Position numbers and translations under genes: made by a program. This document shows, one piece after another, positions 44,471 to 53,711 of a stretch of 64,000 nt of DNA; position 1 is the stretch's first letter, and each line of letters opens with the position of its first letter. Source of the stretch: an uncultured Francisellaceae bacterium (lineage in GTDB: Bacteria > Pseudomonadota > Gammaproteobacteria > UBA6186 > Azoamicaceae); NCBI GenBank assembly GCA_945956915.1, contig CAMFJH010000004.1, positions 1 through 64,000 of the forward strand, written 5' to 3'. Under the pieces are notes generated by a model. That model was not told where the DNA came from, made no database searches, and was given only the letters and a program-made list of their open reading frames with translations.

Positions 44471-45445
44471 ATGTCAACAGAAAATTTCTCATCTACAGCC
44501 CCTGCTTTAAAACCCCGTCTCTGGAGTAACACTCAGTGGCAAGCAGTTTATTGGAAGTTTTTATCCTGTGCGTGTTTTGCAGGTATCAACAGTGTGGTTC
44601 GCTATTTAACCAAAATATGCCCTGCAGGTGTTTTAGACTCTGAATCGGTGATTATCTTTTTTCAAAATCTATTTGGCACTTTATGTTTATTAAGCTTTTG
44701 GATTTTTAATCAAAATACCTTTAGTTTTTCGCTTCGCACCATACGCTATCCTTTGTACCATAGCATACGAATTCTTACGGCTATATTAGGCATATTACTG
44801 TGGTATAAGGCTCTGAAATATATTCCCCTTACCGAGGCTCTGGCTTTAAATTTTACAGGTCCTATTTTAACCGTTATAGGGGCATGGCTTTTCTTAAAAG
44901 AAAAAATGACGCTTCAACGTTTTTTATCCATCAGCTTGAGTATCACAGGTGCTTTTATCATTTCGCGCCCTGATTTAGCTTTTAATGCCAGTAGTACTTT
45001 TGGCTGGGCAGTTCTTTTACCCATTGGTTCTGCATTGGTATTGGCTGTTTGTAAATTAATGGTACGCAAATTAGGTTCTTTAGGTGAAAAGCCACCCACA
45101 CTAACCGCTTATCTTCTGATTTTTATGACACCCTGCTCTTTACTTTTTGCCCTAACTGAATGGCAAACGCCCAGCGCACATCATTGGCCTTGGCTTATTT
45201 TGCTGGGATTACTGGCAAGCCTAGCGCATCTTTCTTTTGCAAAAGCCTATGCCTTGGCTGAAGTGACTTTCTTAACGCCTTTTGGTTTTTTAAGATGCTT
45301 TTTAAGCGCTTTGATGGGATATTTGTTTTTCAGTGAATTCCCCGATAAACCTGCAGTTTGGCTAGGTATTGCTATGATATTTGGCAGTATTTTTATTTTA
45401 CATTACAAAAATACCCTACCTACAAAAGCACAAACTCAAGCTTAA
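44471..45445 (+). CDS. DMT-superfamily (EamA) inner-membrane transporter
   Basis: The protein has about ten membrane spans in two EamA halves. The first half includes RILTAILGILLWYKALKYIPLTEALALNFTGP and ends KEKMTLQRFLSISLSITGAF; the second repeats the pattern (FAKAYALAEVTFLTPFGFLR). I used the ATG at 44471 (324 residues); a longer start at 44435 overlaps polA by 19 bp. The substrate cannot be told from sequence; related proteins export amino acids or import nucleotide derivatives such as SAM. It starts 17 bp after polA and is convergent with the large helicase-like gene. Confidence 0.85.
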   Translation: MSTENFSSTAPALKPRLWSNTQWQAVYWKFLSCACFAGINSVVRYLTKICPAGVLDSESVIIFFQNLFGTLCLLSFWIFNQNTFSFSLRTIRYPLYHSIRILTAILGILLWYKALKYIPLTEALALNFTGPILTVIGAWLFLKEKMTLQRFLSISLSITGAFIISRPDLAFNASSTFGWAVLLPIGSALVLAVCKLMVRKLGSLGEKPPTLTAYLLIFMTPCSLLFALTEWQTPSAHHWPWLILLGLLASLAHLSFAKAYALAEVTFLTPFGFLRCFLSALMGYLFFSEFPDKPAVWLGIAMIFGSIFILHYKNTLPTKAQTQA

Positions 45446-45468
45446 CATTCTACTATTTTAATGCTATC

Positions 45469-48400
45469 TTATTGTCTTTCTAAGCTTTTTTTGGCCTTGT
45501 ATTCTGTTATTGATTCCCTTCTAGCCGGATTGCTTGAAGGCAATATGGGCTGTATCGTTTTGATTGGGACAGGTGATTCAGGTGCTAATGCATTTTCAAG
45601 CGCACCTAAAGTTTCCAATCTTAGCTGCATCATTTCACGCATGAGAGGACTATAGTTAGAATCCGGTATTTCAAGTGCAGCTTTTATTTGCTTAAAGTCG
45701 CTCAGATTAAGTAGTATTTTGACTATGGCCGCATCTCCTAGCGTTGCCGCTAGTGTGAGATCGGCCGGGCCCATTTGCTTGTCTCTCATCACGTCTTGAA
45801 TTACAGCATAGTATTTCTTCTGAGTCAACATACTTACTATCTGTACCTCAGATCTTGTAATTGCTTCTAAAAATTGTTTATACAAAACAAACTTTGAAAC
45901 ATTATCAAGGTGCTCAATTTGTCGATACGTTTTTTGATCATTTTCTCCAGAAGATATCTTTTTAGATAAATGTATTATCAATTCACGTGCAGCAATCGCA
46001 TAATAAAGCGCTTCCGACATCCCATAATCTTGAATCTGCGTTACCCTCAAGATTAATTGTTTTGTTATTTGATTGATACTTTTATGTTCTGGCTTTTGTT
46101 CTTTGATCCACAGATGAGTTAAAAGAAGCAACATATAATAATGTGAGCTTTCTTGCGTTTTTTCTGGAGTCAGTGCTTCATCAAATACAATATCTCGCAG
46201 TTTAGCATTACGTTCAACAGTTTGAACGGCTATTACTAAAAAAGTTTCAGCTTTTTTTGGATGGCTAAAAATACTATCCCAGGCATTTATTAAAATTCCA
46301 TCCGTGTCTTCAAAAGATATAAATAAAAATCCTTTATTTCCCAATAAATTTTCAACATTAGAAGGGCTTAAATCTTCCAACATCCGTCGAATAAAGTTCA
46401 CCTCACTATATCTTGCACTGGGATCTGTAGATAAACTTTTATTATCAGCTATAGCCAAATGCCTTTCTTTGATTTTTCCTTCTATGGATCGATAGTTATT
46501 TGCCACAGCGATTCTAAGCGCATTAAATAGAATTTTTAAATTGTCAATGTGTGGAAGTAATTGATCGACTATCTCTTCTCGGTTCCATGTTACAGCACGA
46601 TCAAGAAAAGAAAGTTCATTTTCATCTATCCTATTAAGCGCTGTAGGGGAGAGCGCTTTGATTATACACTCTGCTTTTTTTGTCTCGTTATTTTTAATGG
46701 ATTCTATCATTAATGCGCGTTGAGCCATAGCATAATAAGATTCGTCAGATATTCTACCTACGACTTTTTGGTCTTTTAGGGTGACACTAAAAATTAACTC
46801 CTTAACGATTTGATTTATTTTTTGAAATTCAGGCTCTTTCTTAAACAACCAGAGCTTACTCATGCAAACCATTCTGCAGTAATGAACACTGTTTCGCGTT
46901 TCTTCTAAGCCCTTCTCATCAAGAATCAATTGTAACTTTCGTTCATACTCAGGGTTTTGCGGGTTCACAGCAGTTATCAAAAACAATTTTGTTTTATCTT
47001 CATCGTTAAAAATGCTATTCCATAGCGTCGTAGGATGTTCATTTTCATCTGCAAACGGCAAAAATAAAAGCTTTTCGAAAACAACATCTTTTTTATTAAA
47101 TAAATTTTTAACATTTTTAAGACTAAAGTCTTGCAACACAGTCTTAATAAACAAAAGATATTGCTCTTTAATATCAACAGATAACTTGGGTGTCACTAAA
47201 GCTTTTACTAAGGATTCTGGTTTAGATGGCAGAAAACATTCAAAACCTTCCGGCAATTTCACATCCGGCGATAATTGTATATCACTGGCTTTTAGGTTCT
47301 CATTTTCAAATATCTTTTTGGCTTTTTGCAAAAAGGAAATTTTTTTCTTTTTATGTAAACCTTCTGAAAGGGCTTGTTGAATAAACTCATTGCATCGTGT
47401 AATCCAATCGATATGATTTTGTTCTGCTGATCGTAGAGTTGTAGATTCTACTTCATATTTTTGTTCTTCTTGTACAGTCATTTCTTGAATACATAGATTA
47501 TCTCGTACTTTGAGATCCAACAGCTGCTCTAAATCATTGCATTTATCAATATCCAATGATTCTACAGCACGGCTTAAGATAACATATATTTTGTGAAGTT
47601 CTAAAACCAACTCTTCTCCTGGGACACTTTCTTCTTTATTTTTGGGCCGGGTAGATTTTTGAGTATTTGCTTTTAGCTTGGGACGTTTTTCCAATATGGA
47701 CTTCACCTTCTTAAGAATATCACCCACAATAACAAGATGTGTGTATTCTAAGCCACAAATTTCATCTGCAGTTAAAACAAGAGGTGTATCGAGTGCTTTT
47801 TGCAAAACTTCTGCTTCTTCATCACTGGCTGTTACAAAAGCCATATTAGGATTATTTGCACATAATAGTTTATATTTTTCGATAACTTCGAGTTCAAGAT
47901 TTCCTGTTTCAGAATTAAAGCCTTTAAAATAATTGACTGATCCACGGATGGTATTAGGCGGTATCTGAACCTCTTTACTTGCAAATGGATCGGTGCTTGG
48001 ACAGCAGGTGTATTGAAATCTTAACCATTCTGTAAGCAATTTTGCAACCGCTTGGGATGCTCGATAGGAAGTCATAAATGCATGCACTTTAAATGCTTCT
48101 GGCTCTGCTTTAGCCCTGAAATTAAAAATTTGTCTAAGATGTTCTAAAGGCAATAAAATATCATATAAGCCTTGATCACTGTCTCCGGCTGCTTGAATTT
48201 TGCAGCCCAGCGACAAAACAGCAGAAAGAAATAGTTTGGGATAATTATGCACCTCATCCAAATACAGCGTATGAATATTCTGTTTTCGTAGTGCAGGCAA
48301 TAAATCATAGAAATTCAAATCATAACCCAAGCGCTTACCCAAGGCTTGTGCTCTTTGATAAGCGGCAGAAGGCATTATTGTATCCGAAAGTACTTCCTCA

Positions 48401-49467
48401 GTATCTTTTGGAATGTGACTTCCCATCAATTCTTCAGTACAATATTTTGCATAAATATCAAATCGTTTTTCTCTGGCTTTAACATCTTTTTTAAAGAAAG
48501 ATCGCTGCGATGGTAAATCATGCGTGTATGCCTTTTTGGTTTCACAACAGGCTATTGTGTTACACTCTTGATACAATAGAATATAGTAATCTTCAGCTTC
48601 CAAAGATTTTTTCTTATCTTGATTTTTGGGTTGTTCTACAGGAATGTTCTGCATTTGGCACCAAACTATAAAATCATCTACACTTCTTCGTGCTGTGATA
48701 AGAGTATTTTTTTCTATCTCTTCTTTAGACTCTAACTCTAGCATGGCAATCACAGGATCTATGGCTTTAGCAAAAGTTTTAAGATCTTGAACACATAAAA
48801 ATCGGTATTCAGATAATTCAAAGGCCAACCCAGCAGTGGCAATTTTCTCTGCAAGTTTAAAATTAGGTGTTAAAAAGATATGTCTTTGTTCCTCTCCCTC
48901 TTTTATTTCACCTTGTGACAATAATTGTTGTTTACAGGCTTCTTTACATAATTCTTGTAAATCGGTCGTTTTCCCACTTCCAGGGATACCATGTATTAAA
49001 TGACTGCGAAATATATCAATCGCTGCTTCTTGTATATCATCCAGTTTAATTAGATGAGTGCCTGTCCATCGTAGGGGCGTAAGCTGATTTCCACAATTAT
49101 CGAGTAATTGTTTTTCTACGTGTTGCCTATCGCTTTCATTTTGAAAGTTATCGAATGCTGCATCAAATTGTTTAACATCTTCAAGTTTAAGATCCTTTAC
49201 CCCTATCGAACGTAAATACACATTTAAATACTGTTGATTTTTTAATATGCGATCTTGCTTTTGATGAGATAAGTAGGCCAATAATTGAGGCTCTTGTGTT
49301 TTTTCATCTAATTTAAAAAATATTCGATCGTGAATATTCACACGAGCTTTAAAGAAATGTGAATGCCCTCTTAAAGGTTGAATATCTAAACCTTTAGAGC
49401 CCTCTTTTATCTTTGCAATCAGATTTTTAGCTAATTTTGGATCTAAGGCACCATCTAAATACTTCAT
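45469..49467 (-). CDS. Large RelE-like / SF1 helicase-like / ankyrin-like fusion protein
   Basis: Start chosen at the ATG at 49467 because GGAAGG lies 8 nt upstream (1332 residues); a TTG 18 bp earlier is less likely. Numbers below count from that TTG, so subtract 6. Residues 10-82 resemble a RelE/ParE toxin fold (AKNLIAKIKEG, HFFKARVNIHDRIFFKL, LLAYLSHQKQD). An SF1 UvrD-like helicase core follows: Walker A GIPGSGKTT (166-174), Walker B TLYLDEVHNYP (406-416), GDSDQ (434-438), TSYRAS (472-477), TADEICGLEYTHLVIVG (572-588) and YVILSRAVESLDI (634-646). The rest is helical, with ankyrin-like units (LSFLDRAVTWNREEIVDQLL; LTLAATLGDAAIVKILL). No signal or membrane segment is visible. RelE-like ends fused to a helicase are known in scattered hypothetical proteins; function here is unknown. 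Confidence 0.8.
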   Translation of the reverse strand: MKYLDGALDPKLAKNLIAKIKEGSKGLDIQPLRGHSHFFKARVNIHDRIFFKLDEKTQEPQLLAYLSHQKQDRILKNQQYLNVYLRSIGVKDLKLEDVKQFDAAFDNFQNESDRQHVEKQLLDNCGNQLTPLRWTGTHLIKLDDIQEAAIDIFRSHLIHGIPGSGKTTDLQELCKEACKQQLLSQGEIKEGEEQRHIFLTPNFKLAEKIATAGLAFELSEYRFLCVQDLKTFAKAIDPVIAMLELESKEEIEKNTLITARRSVDDFIVWCQMQNIPVEQPKNQDKKKSLEAEDYYILLYQECNTIACCETKKAYTHDLPSQRSFFKKDVKAREKRFDIYAKYCTEELMGSHIPKDTEEVLSDTIMPSAAYQRAQALGKRLGYDLNFYDLLPALRKQNIHTLYLDEVHNYPKLFLSAVLSLGCKIQAAGDSDQGLYDILLPLEHLRQIFNFRAKAEPEAFKVHAFMTSYRASQAVAKLLTEWLRFQYTCCPSTDPFASKEVQIPPNTIRGSVNYFKGFNSETGNLELEVIEKYKLLCANNPNMAFVTASDEEAEVLQKALDTPLVLTADEICGLEYTHLVIVGDILKKVKSILEKRPKLKANTQKSTRPKNKEESVPGEELVLELHKIYVILSRAVESLDIDKCNDLEQLLDLKVRDNLCIQEMTVQEEQKYEVESTTLRSAEQNHIDWITRCNEFIQQALSEGLHKKKKISFLQKAKKIFENENLKASDIQLSPDVKLPEGFECFLPSKPESLVKALVTPKLSVDIKEQYLLFIKTVLQDFSLKNVKNLFNKKDVVFEKLLFLPFADENEHPTTLWNSIFNDEDKTKLFLITAVNPQNPEYERKLQLILDEKGLEETRNSVHYCRMVCMSKLWLFKKEPEFQKINQIVKELIFSVTLKDQKVVGRISDESYYAMAQRALMIESIKNNETKKAECIIKALSPTALNRIDENELSFLDRAVTWNREEIVDQLLPHIDNLKILFNALRIAVANNYRSIEGKIKERHLAIADNKSLSTDPSARYSEVNFIRRMLEDLSPSNVENLLGNKGFLFISFEDTDGILINAWDSIFSHPKKAETFLVIAVQTVERNAKLRDIVFDEALTPEKTQESSHYYMLLLLTHLWIKEQKPEHKSINQITKQLILRVTQIQDYGMSEALYYAIAARELIIHLSKKISSGENDQKTYRQIEHLDNVSKFVLYKQFLEAITRSEVQIVSMLTQKKYYAVIQDVMRDKQMGPADLTLAATLGDAAIVKILLNLSDFKQIKAALEIPDSNYSPLMREMMQLRLETLGALENALAPESPVPIKTIQPILPSSNPARRESITEYKAKKSLERQ

Positions 49468-49551
49468 AATATATACCTTCCACAAATAATTATACGGCAG
49501 TATACCATGTCTGTTTTATAAAAACAACTAAAAATTTAATCCAAATACGAA

Positions 49552-50892
49552 TTAAATCAATAAATAAGATGTCGCTTTTCCTTCTCCTTGTTTTCGAATA
49601 AGACCTAAGTTTATTAATTCCTTTAGCTCTCGTATGACAGTATCTGGGCTTATATGATGTGCTGCTACAATATCCTTTTTAGTCAATTGCTTACGCTCAA
49701 CAAAAGAGTAATAAATCGCTAACTGTCGAGTTGTTAAGTTCGCAAGATTAATATCTGGAATGCGTTTATAAAAACGAATATCAAAAAAATTCGTTGCCTT
49801 CACTTCGAGGGGTGGATTGTTATTTTCTAATAACGCTTCTTGCATACGTTCAAAACCACTGCCTACACGCTCAATGTATCCGGCACGGTGCAATAAATCA
49901 GCAATTAATCGATTACGTCTTATACTACGACGACCCAAGTCAGCAATGGTTAAACCAGGATATAACCCGCCTGGATTTTCAATATCAATATAGTCAGGAT
50001 ACATATGAATATAAATATGTGAACCATCATATAAATAATCTCTATGCGTGACCGCATTAATGATGGCTTCGCGAATAGCCGTTGGAGGATAATCATAAAG
50101 TTCTTGTCTCATTGCAGATTGGCTTCCATCAATATGTATACCCATACTCATATGACGTAATACAAACATCATACTTTCTTCAATTTGCGAGATAGGTGAC
50201 CCTATAAAATCTTTTTTATCAATGATAGAAAACCGATCATTTGTTTTATATTTGACTGCAGTAATAAATGCTTCAGGATAATACGCTTGAGGATTTTTCG
50301 CAAAAAATAAAACACCAGCATGGGTCATTAACAAATGGGATTCTAGTTTTTTAGCTAAATTTAAGCTGAGTAAAATATCATCTTGTGGTGCTTTTAAATA
50401 AAGCTCACTTTGTTTAAGATAAGCTTGAAAAGCTTCCTTAGAAAAATCCTGAGGGTAATTAAATTTTTGGTTAAAAATTTCATCAAAATGTATTTTACCT
50501 AATTGATTAATAAATTGTATAATTTCATCTCGCTTTAATTTTTGAGAATTAGGGCCGATACGTAAGAAAAAACCATCCGTGCATTTATAAGGTTTATTAT
50601 CTCCTTCTTGGACTGAGATAACCAACACGCCTTGTTCTGGATATTTATGAAGCTCAATCTGAATACTGGGATCGCAATTACGGGCAATATCCTGTATCTG
50701 GCTCAACAATCTGTTGGTGATTTCAACCCCCTTTATTTCACCATCATCGCTTACACCCACTAATACTTCTCCGCCGGCAGCATTGGCAAAAGCAACGATT
50801 TCCCGATCAAGATTTGCTAATCTCTCTTTGAATTCTACTTTAAACCCTTCGCCTTCTTGGCATTTCAGTTTTAAATCAAGCATTTTATTCAC
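49552..50892 (-). CDS. Schlafen/AlbA_2-domain ATP-binding transcriptional regulator
   Basis: I start at the GTG at 50890-50892 (446 residues): AGAGG lies 9 nt upstream; an ATG three codons later is possible. The N-terminal AlbA_2 domain shows VEFKERLANLDREIVAFANA with AGGEVLVGVSDDGEIKG. The C-terminal half has a histidine-kinase-like ATP-binding region (PPTAIREAIINAVTHRDY, IDIENPGGLYPG, RNRLIADLLHRAGYIERVGSG). A winged helix ends the protein (TKKDIVAAHHISPDTVIREL). These proteins are usually called putative DNA binding or transcriptional regulators and often lie in mobile or defence regions. A well-formed promoter and a palindrome lie just upstream (50927-50994), suggesting autoregulation. 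Confidence 0.85.
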   Translation of the reverse strand: MNKMLDLKLKCQEGEGFKVEFKERLANLDREIVAFANAAGGEVLVGVSDDGEIKGVEITNRLLSQIQDIARNCDPSIQIELHKYPEQGVLVISVQEGDNKPYKCTDGFFLRIGPNSQKLKRDEIIQFINQLGKIHFDEIFNQKFNYPQDFSKEAFQAYLKQSELYLKAPQDDILLSLNLAKKLESHLLMTHAGVLFFAKNPQAYYPEAFITAVKYKTNDRFSIIDKKDFIGSPISQIEESMMFVLRHMSMGIHIDGSQSAMRQELYDYPPTAIREAIINAVTHRDYLYDGSHIYIHMYPDYIDIENPGGLYPGLTIADLGRRSIRRNRLIADLLHRAGYIERVGSGFERMQEALLENNNPPLEVKATNFFDIRFYKRIPDINLANLTTRQLAIYYSFVERKQLTKKDIVAAHHISPDTVIRELKELINLGLIRKQGEGKATSYLLI

Positions 50893-50926
50893 TATAAATG
50901 ACCTCTTTATCCAGTAAGCTGGGCTT

Positions 50927-50955
50927 AGTGTATAATTAAATTCTGAAAAAGTCAA
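50927..50955 (-). promoter_or_regulatory. Sigma-70 promoter of the AlbA_2 regulator
   Basis: On the minus strand TTGACT (50950-50955) and TACACT (50927-50932) are spaced by exactly 17 bp. The -10 hexamer ends 35 bp before the chosen GTG start. The -35 lies 2 bp from a long palindrome. Confidence 0.65.
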
Positions 50956-50957
50956 TT

Positions 50958-50994
50958 ATTTGCGTCGCAAATACGTCGCATTTGCGACGCAAAA
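50958..50994. promoter_or_regulatory. Long palindromic operator candidate next to the AlbA_2 promoter
   Basis: ATTTGCGTCGCAAAT (50958-50972) and ATTTGCGACGCAAAA (50980-50994) form an inverted repeat matching at 14 of 15 positions around a 7-bp spacer. The spacer itself repeats part of the arm (ACGTCGC), so the element CGTCGCA occurs three times in alternating sense. Its position against the -35 hexamer and its GC-rich core in AT-rich DNA mark it as a protein-binding site, most simply for the adjacent winged-helix protein. Confidence 0.65.
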
Positions 50995-51080
50995 TTTTAT
51001 CAAATAATAGATTCTTTAAATTTCTCTAGTTTTATCAATATGTTATTAATTCAAAATGGTGTACCAAAGAAGCCTGCCAT

Positions 51081-52367
51081 TTATAAAATACCCTTATACT
51101 CTGATGCTAAACGTTTAAGATCCAGTTGATTTAAAAATAACGAATAAGACATCCAGGCACTTAAAGCTGCTAAATCTTTAAATTGAGGCGGCAAATATTT
51201 AGGTGGAACCACAACCCCTTCTTCTACGAGATCATTGAGTATATGTAAATCCTCTAAGGTCGTTTTACCCACAAACAACAAGGGAATACGAGACAATAAT
51301 CCTCTTTGAATTGCTAAACGAATGTAATTATAAATCAGAATAAACCCTTTGTTATAAGATAAATCTTTAGTAAAGGGCCCGTCTGTAGGCGTGCTGCCTC
51401 TAAAAACCCGCGTGGTTTTTGTATAACTGTCTTCTTCTGTATTACCTTGCTCTCTAAAAAAATTAAACACATCTAGAAAATCAGCCCCCTGTTCTACCAT
51501 GTTTATCGCCTTTACGCGATCAATCAACCGTTGTAAACGCTCAGGATTAGACGAGAAGGTAAAGATTTCCATAATAATGGCTAATCCCTCTTGAGTCACA
51601 GTAGAAGAAGGAGGCCCTTTACTTAAAAAAGTACAGGTGGGCTGACTTAAACCATTCAAGGTGGTGCCTAAATGCACCCATCCTTCATGTACTTCTAAAA
51701 CACGAATTTCTCGTTTAGAAAATTTTGCACCGTTGCGAATTTTAATACACTCGGCTCCCGCTGCTGCATCTGCTAAAATGCCATCACTTAAGATAATCTG
51801 AATCGGTGTGTTTTTGTCAGCAAAATATTTACCCAATTTTTTGCTCAATTGCTCAACCACTTGTTCACCATTGTACTTTTTTTTATCTTTCTCCCCGTAA
51901 GTTTGCTTTTGAATATAAGACAATGAATTCGAAACAACCAAGGCTAAATCTTGTAGCGTCGGAGCACCTGCATAAAAAGCATCATCTGAACTTCCATATA
52001 ATTGCTGCGCATAGCGAGAAAAATATTTATTGCCTCGATTTTGCAGCATTAATACCACCGTACTGTATTCCCTACAGATACGCTGCATAATAGAACCTAC
52101 ACTGCTAAACTGACCTAGCTGTCTGCAAATATCCCTCTCAATTTGGTAAAATTCTTCTATTTTGGCTTGAGGATCAAATTTGAGAGGGTTTTTGTCATAA
52201 TAACTTTCGCTCACAGCAGGCAAGGCTTTACATTTTTGCCTAAAAAAAGTCTCTTGAATTTCAGCATCCCACTTTATGGCATCTAGAATGCGTATAGGTC
52301 TCTGAGCTTGTACAATGCGATCGGATAAGGCACGGATCATTTGATGGTACATGTTATGGGTGCTCAT
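51081..52367 (-). CDS. DUF1704 (MATCAP-type) zinc peptidase family protein with QEGLA motif
   Basis: The protein (428 residues from the ATG at 52367, preceded by AGAGG) belongs to the family called flavohemoglobin expression-modulating QEGLA-motif proteins, DUF1704. The metal motif HEGWVHLGT (HxxxxH with the second residue Glu) and the SSTVTQEGLA motif are both present. The fold is shared with the eukaryotic tubulin tyrosine carboxypeptidases MATCAP1/2. In bacteria the substrate is unknown. No signal peptide is visible. It is a single gene in an accessory stretch, divergent from asmA. A longer start at 52412 lacks a ribosome-binding site. Confidence 0.85.
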   Translation of the reverse strand: MSTHNMYHQMIRALSDRIVQAQRPIRILDAIKWDAEIQETFFRQKCKALPAVSESYYDKNPLKFDPQAKIEEFYQIERDICRQLGQFSSVGSIMQRICREYSTVVLMLQNRGNKYFSRYAQQLYGSSDDAFYAGAPTLQDLALVVSNSLSYIQKQTYGEKDKKKYNGEQVVEQLSKKLGKYFADKNTPIQIILSDGILADAAAGAECIKIRNGAKFSKREIRVLEVHEGWVHLGTTLNGLSQPTCTFLSKGPPSSTVTQEGLAIIMEIFTFSSNPERLQRLIDRVKAINMVEQGADFLDVFNFFREQGNTEEDSYTKTTRVFRGSTPTDGPFTKDLSYNKGFILIYNYIRLAIQRGLLSRIPLLFVGKTTLEDLHILNDLVEEGVVVPPKYLPPQFKDLAALSAWMSYSLFLNQLDLKRLASEYKGIL

Positions 52368-52526
52368 ACTTAAACCTCTTCTTACTTTTGCCTTATCTCT
52401 AAAATATAGCATATTTGTAGGTTGACTACATTAGCAAAAAACAGGATACTGTTCTTTTGATTGATTAAACAGTATTTTAGGCGCAAAGCCTGTAATAATG
52501 GTTAAATTAAATGATAAGGGTAGCAA

Positions 52527-53705
52527 ATGAATACGATTGTAAAACATTTTATTAAGCCTTTAAGTGCATGCCTCACATTGATAGGCTGCCTTTTATTAGC
52601 CATTATTGCCCTAGTATTGATTAATCCCAGCGCGGTTACTAGGCTGGCTCAAGATTCCATTCAAAAAATTGTGCGCCAACACACCGATGAGAAAGTTAAA
52701 ATTGGCGTAATTCATTGGGGCATTTTTCCCTTAACCATTAAAGCACACAATGTCTGCATCCTAGATAATGATCCTGACAAATCCTTAATTTTAACCTTAG
52801 AAAATGTACAACTTAAACCCAATATTTGGCGTTTTTTATTAGGCGATTATTCCGGTACAATGGATATTCGTATTAATAATGCACTTTCTCTACAAGCAGA
52901 TTCGAAATGGTCTGCTGAAAATCAAAGCTTGGCTTTAAATAATGCTATTTTTAAATACACTTTAGCCAATAAAGATCCGATTATCTTACGTGGCCATTTT
53001 CAAGTGAGCACACGCGAACGCACTTTAAACGGCCTATTACAAGGCCCAAACATGCGAGAGGCCATCGTCAATTTCGAGTTGCAAAACACTGTAGTAAACG
53101 CGCCACCCACAGGCCATCTCAAAATTTCTGTCACAGAAGGCAATATACCCGGCATTGCACTGATACCTTTGCTGGAACATATACAAGCTTCTGTTCAATC
53201 GTTCATCAAATTACCGTTTAAGCAACAATTGGTTGAATCCACACTCATGCTGGATACTGAATTATCAGAATGGAAAACGCAAGCCAATACGCATCAAGCC
53301 TTATCCACCCCTTTTACAGTCTTAGAAGCAACAGCGACTCTAGATAAGGGTATATTGATCAATCAAGATCTTAGATTAACACAAAAAAGCTTAAGCATTA
53401 AAGGCCATGGCACTATGAATCTAAGTGATGGCTCTCTGGATTTTCATGCTCTAGCAACCTTAAATTCTGATCCCGCAAATGAGAATAAGCATAATCAAGA
53501 AGCGCAAGCATTTTTTAATAACACCCCCTTAAAAATTGCTGTAAGAGGCAGTTTACAAGACCCTTTGATTCATCCTGAATTAACTGCTTATTTTAAAAGT
53601 GCGGTTCAACAACTCAGTCACAACACGCCAGAGCAAAAACAAGCGGTTGAAGAATCTTCTATAAAAACTTTTGAAAATTTATTTGAAACCCAACATTCAT
53701 TTTAA
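52527..53705 (+). CDS. AsmA-family inner-membrane protein
   Basis: The 392-residue protein has an N-terminal membrane anchor (about residues 14-35). A periplasmic part rich in beta strands follows, including the AsmA-type start KIGVIHWGIFPLTIKAHNVCI and a later LKIAVRGSLQDPLIHPELT. E. coli AsmA has 617 residues, so this is a short form. AsmA-like proteins are thought to carry or organise phospholipids between membranes. asmA next to mutY is a conserved order; here mutY starts 6 bp after its stop. AGGGTAGC lies before the ATG. Confidence 0.8.
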   Translation: MNTIVKHFIKPLSACLTLIGCLLLAIIALVLINPSAVTRLAQDSIQKIVRQHTDEKVKIGVIHWGIFPLTIKAHNVCILDNDPDKSLILTLENVQLKPNIWRFLLGDYSGTMDIRINNALSLQADSKWSAENQSLALNNAIFKYTLANKDPIILRGHFQVSTRERTLNGLLQGPNMREAIVNFELQNTVVNAPPTGHLKISVTEGNIPGIALIPLLEHIQASVQSFIKLPFKQQLVESTLMLDTELSEWKTQANTHQALSTPFTVLEATATLDKGILINQDLRLTQKSLSIKGHGTMNLSDGSLDFHALATLNSDPANENKHNQEAQAFFNNTPLKIAVRGSLQDPLIHPELTAYFKSAVQQLSHNTPEQKQAVEESSIKTFENLFETQHSF

Positions 53706-53711
53706 TTTAGC

